Assembly (NCBI GenBank): GCA_016713785.1
Contig: JADJOM010000003.1
Location: 1,569,501 to 1,633,500, forward strand
DNA: 64,000 bases
Direction: 5' to 3'
Source: Gemmatimonadota bacterium
Lineage (GTDB): Bacteria; Gemmatimonadota; Gemmatimonadetes; Gemmatimonadales; GWC2-71-9
Both the position numbers and the translations under genes were made by a program. The stretch's first letter is position 1. Every line of letters begins with the position of its first letter. The notes below the pieces were generated by a model that had not been told where the DNA came from, did not search any database, and saw only the letters and a list, made by a program, of their open reading frames with translations. Positions 63,794 to 64,000 of the stretch are shown here, piece after piece.

Positions 63794-63890
63794 GGGGTGG
63801 CGGACCGGCCAGGGGAGCGCGGCCACCCTGCCGGCCCACCCCGGGACGGCGCAATCCCCGGGACGGCTGCCGGGCACCCCGGCGTCACCA

Positions 63891-64000
63891 TCATGGCCGC
63901 CCAGGCGTGAGGGAGGCCACGGCGGCACGGGCTCGGGCGGTCCCCAGGTCCCAGGCGCGCGCGTCTGGATAGGTCTCCGGGCCGAACCGCTGCTCCAGGG
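63891..64000 (-). CDS. C-terminal end of an unidentified gene (cut by window edge)
   Basis: The last 36 residues of a frame that enters from the right edge (ending FGPETYPDARAWDLGTARAR, then AAVASLTPGRP) and stops at a TGA. It is too short to identify. Composition resembles real coding sequence of this genome, but chance cannot be excluded. Confidence 0.3.
   Translation of the reverse strand, partial: LEQRFGPETYPDARAWDLGTARARAAVASLTPGRP

Noticed and set aside
1..64000. tRNA, rRNA, IS elements, prophage or attachment sites
   Set aside because: No cloverleaf, rRNA-like sequence, transposase, integrase or terminal inverted repeats were recognised on either strand by reading; a dedicated search would be needed to exclude small RNAs.

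Overview
This 64 kb window has very high GC content and is almost entirely coding. It comes from a Gram-negative (diderm) bacterium with a polar-type flagellum. The best guess for the phylum is Gemmatimonadota. The grounds are secreted proteins whose signal peptides end in ..AQQ or ..GAQ, a lipoprotein with an AGCGDSTGP-type start and RCC1 repeats, and a large TolB-propeller/amidohydrolase fusion. That assignment is inference; there is no rRNA or marker gene here to settle it. No tRNA, rRNA, CRISPR array or insertion sequence was seen.

Positions 1-28,538 (all minus strand) form a near-complete flagellar structural and export locus in three transcription units. Reading leftwards from 28.5 kb, the first is flgB-flgC-orf90-fliE-fliF-fliG-fliH-fliI-fliJ-motE/ylxF-like-fliK-flgD-flgE. 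The second is fliL-fliM-fliN-fliOP(fused)-fliQ-fliR-flhB-flhA-flhF-flhG-fliA-orf191. The third is flgF-flgG-flgA-flgH-flgI-flgJ-flgN-flgK (flgK runs off the left edge). A sigma-54-like -24/-12 element lies just upstream of each unit. Immediately upstream of flgB are a sigma-54 activator (REC-AAA+-Fis, with GAFTGA) and a MASE1-PAS-PAS hybrid histidine kinase, an FlrBC/FleSR-like pair.

Positions 33,131-51,579 hold the late genes. Five sigma-28-like promoters were read by eye: before flgL-fliW-glycosyltransferase, fliC, fliS and two tandem FlgM-like genes. Between flgL and fliC lies a minus-strand operon of TPR-glycosyltransferase, double methyltransferase and second TPR-glycosyltransferase, probably for flagellin glycan modification. 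fliD, a FliT-like gene and fliS follow fliC. The second FlgM-like gene leads into cheY, cheZ, two soluble hybrid kinases (one with Asn in place of the phospho-acceptor His) and a stand-alone receiver.

Together this looks like the hierarchy of polar flagellates: a sigma-54 activator turns on the hook-basal-body and export operons, FliA is made, FlgM is presumably secreted through the finished hook, and sigma-28 then drives filament and chemotaxis-output genes. FliW and a GGA-rich fliC leader suggest an added CsrA layer, although csrA is not in this window. Stator genes, cheA/cheW and chemoreceptors are also absent here.

Positions 51,639-64,000 are non-flagellar: RidA and PhzF-like enzymes, a secreted HExxH protein, the propeller-amidohydrolase, an M3-like peptidase, a TPR membrane protein, a frameshifted RCC1 lipoprotein gene, a Tat-exported metallophosphoesterase, a membrane-anchored sulfotransferase and small lipoprotein or membrane genes.
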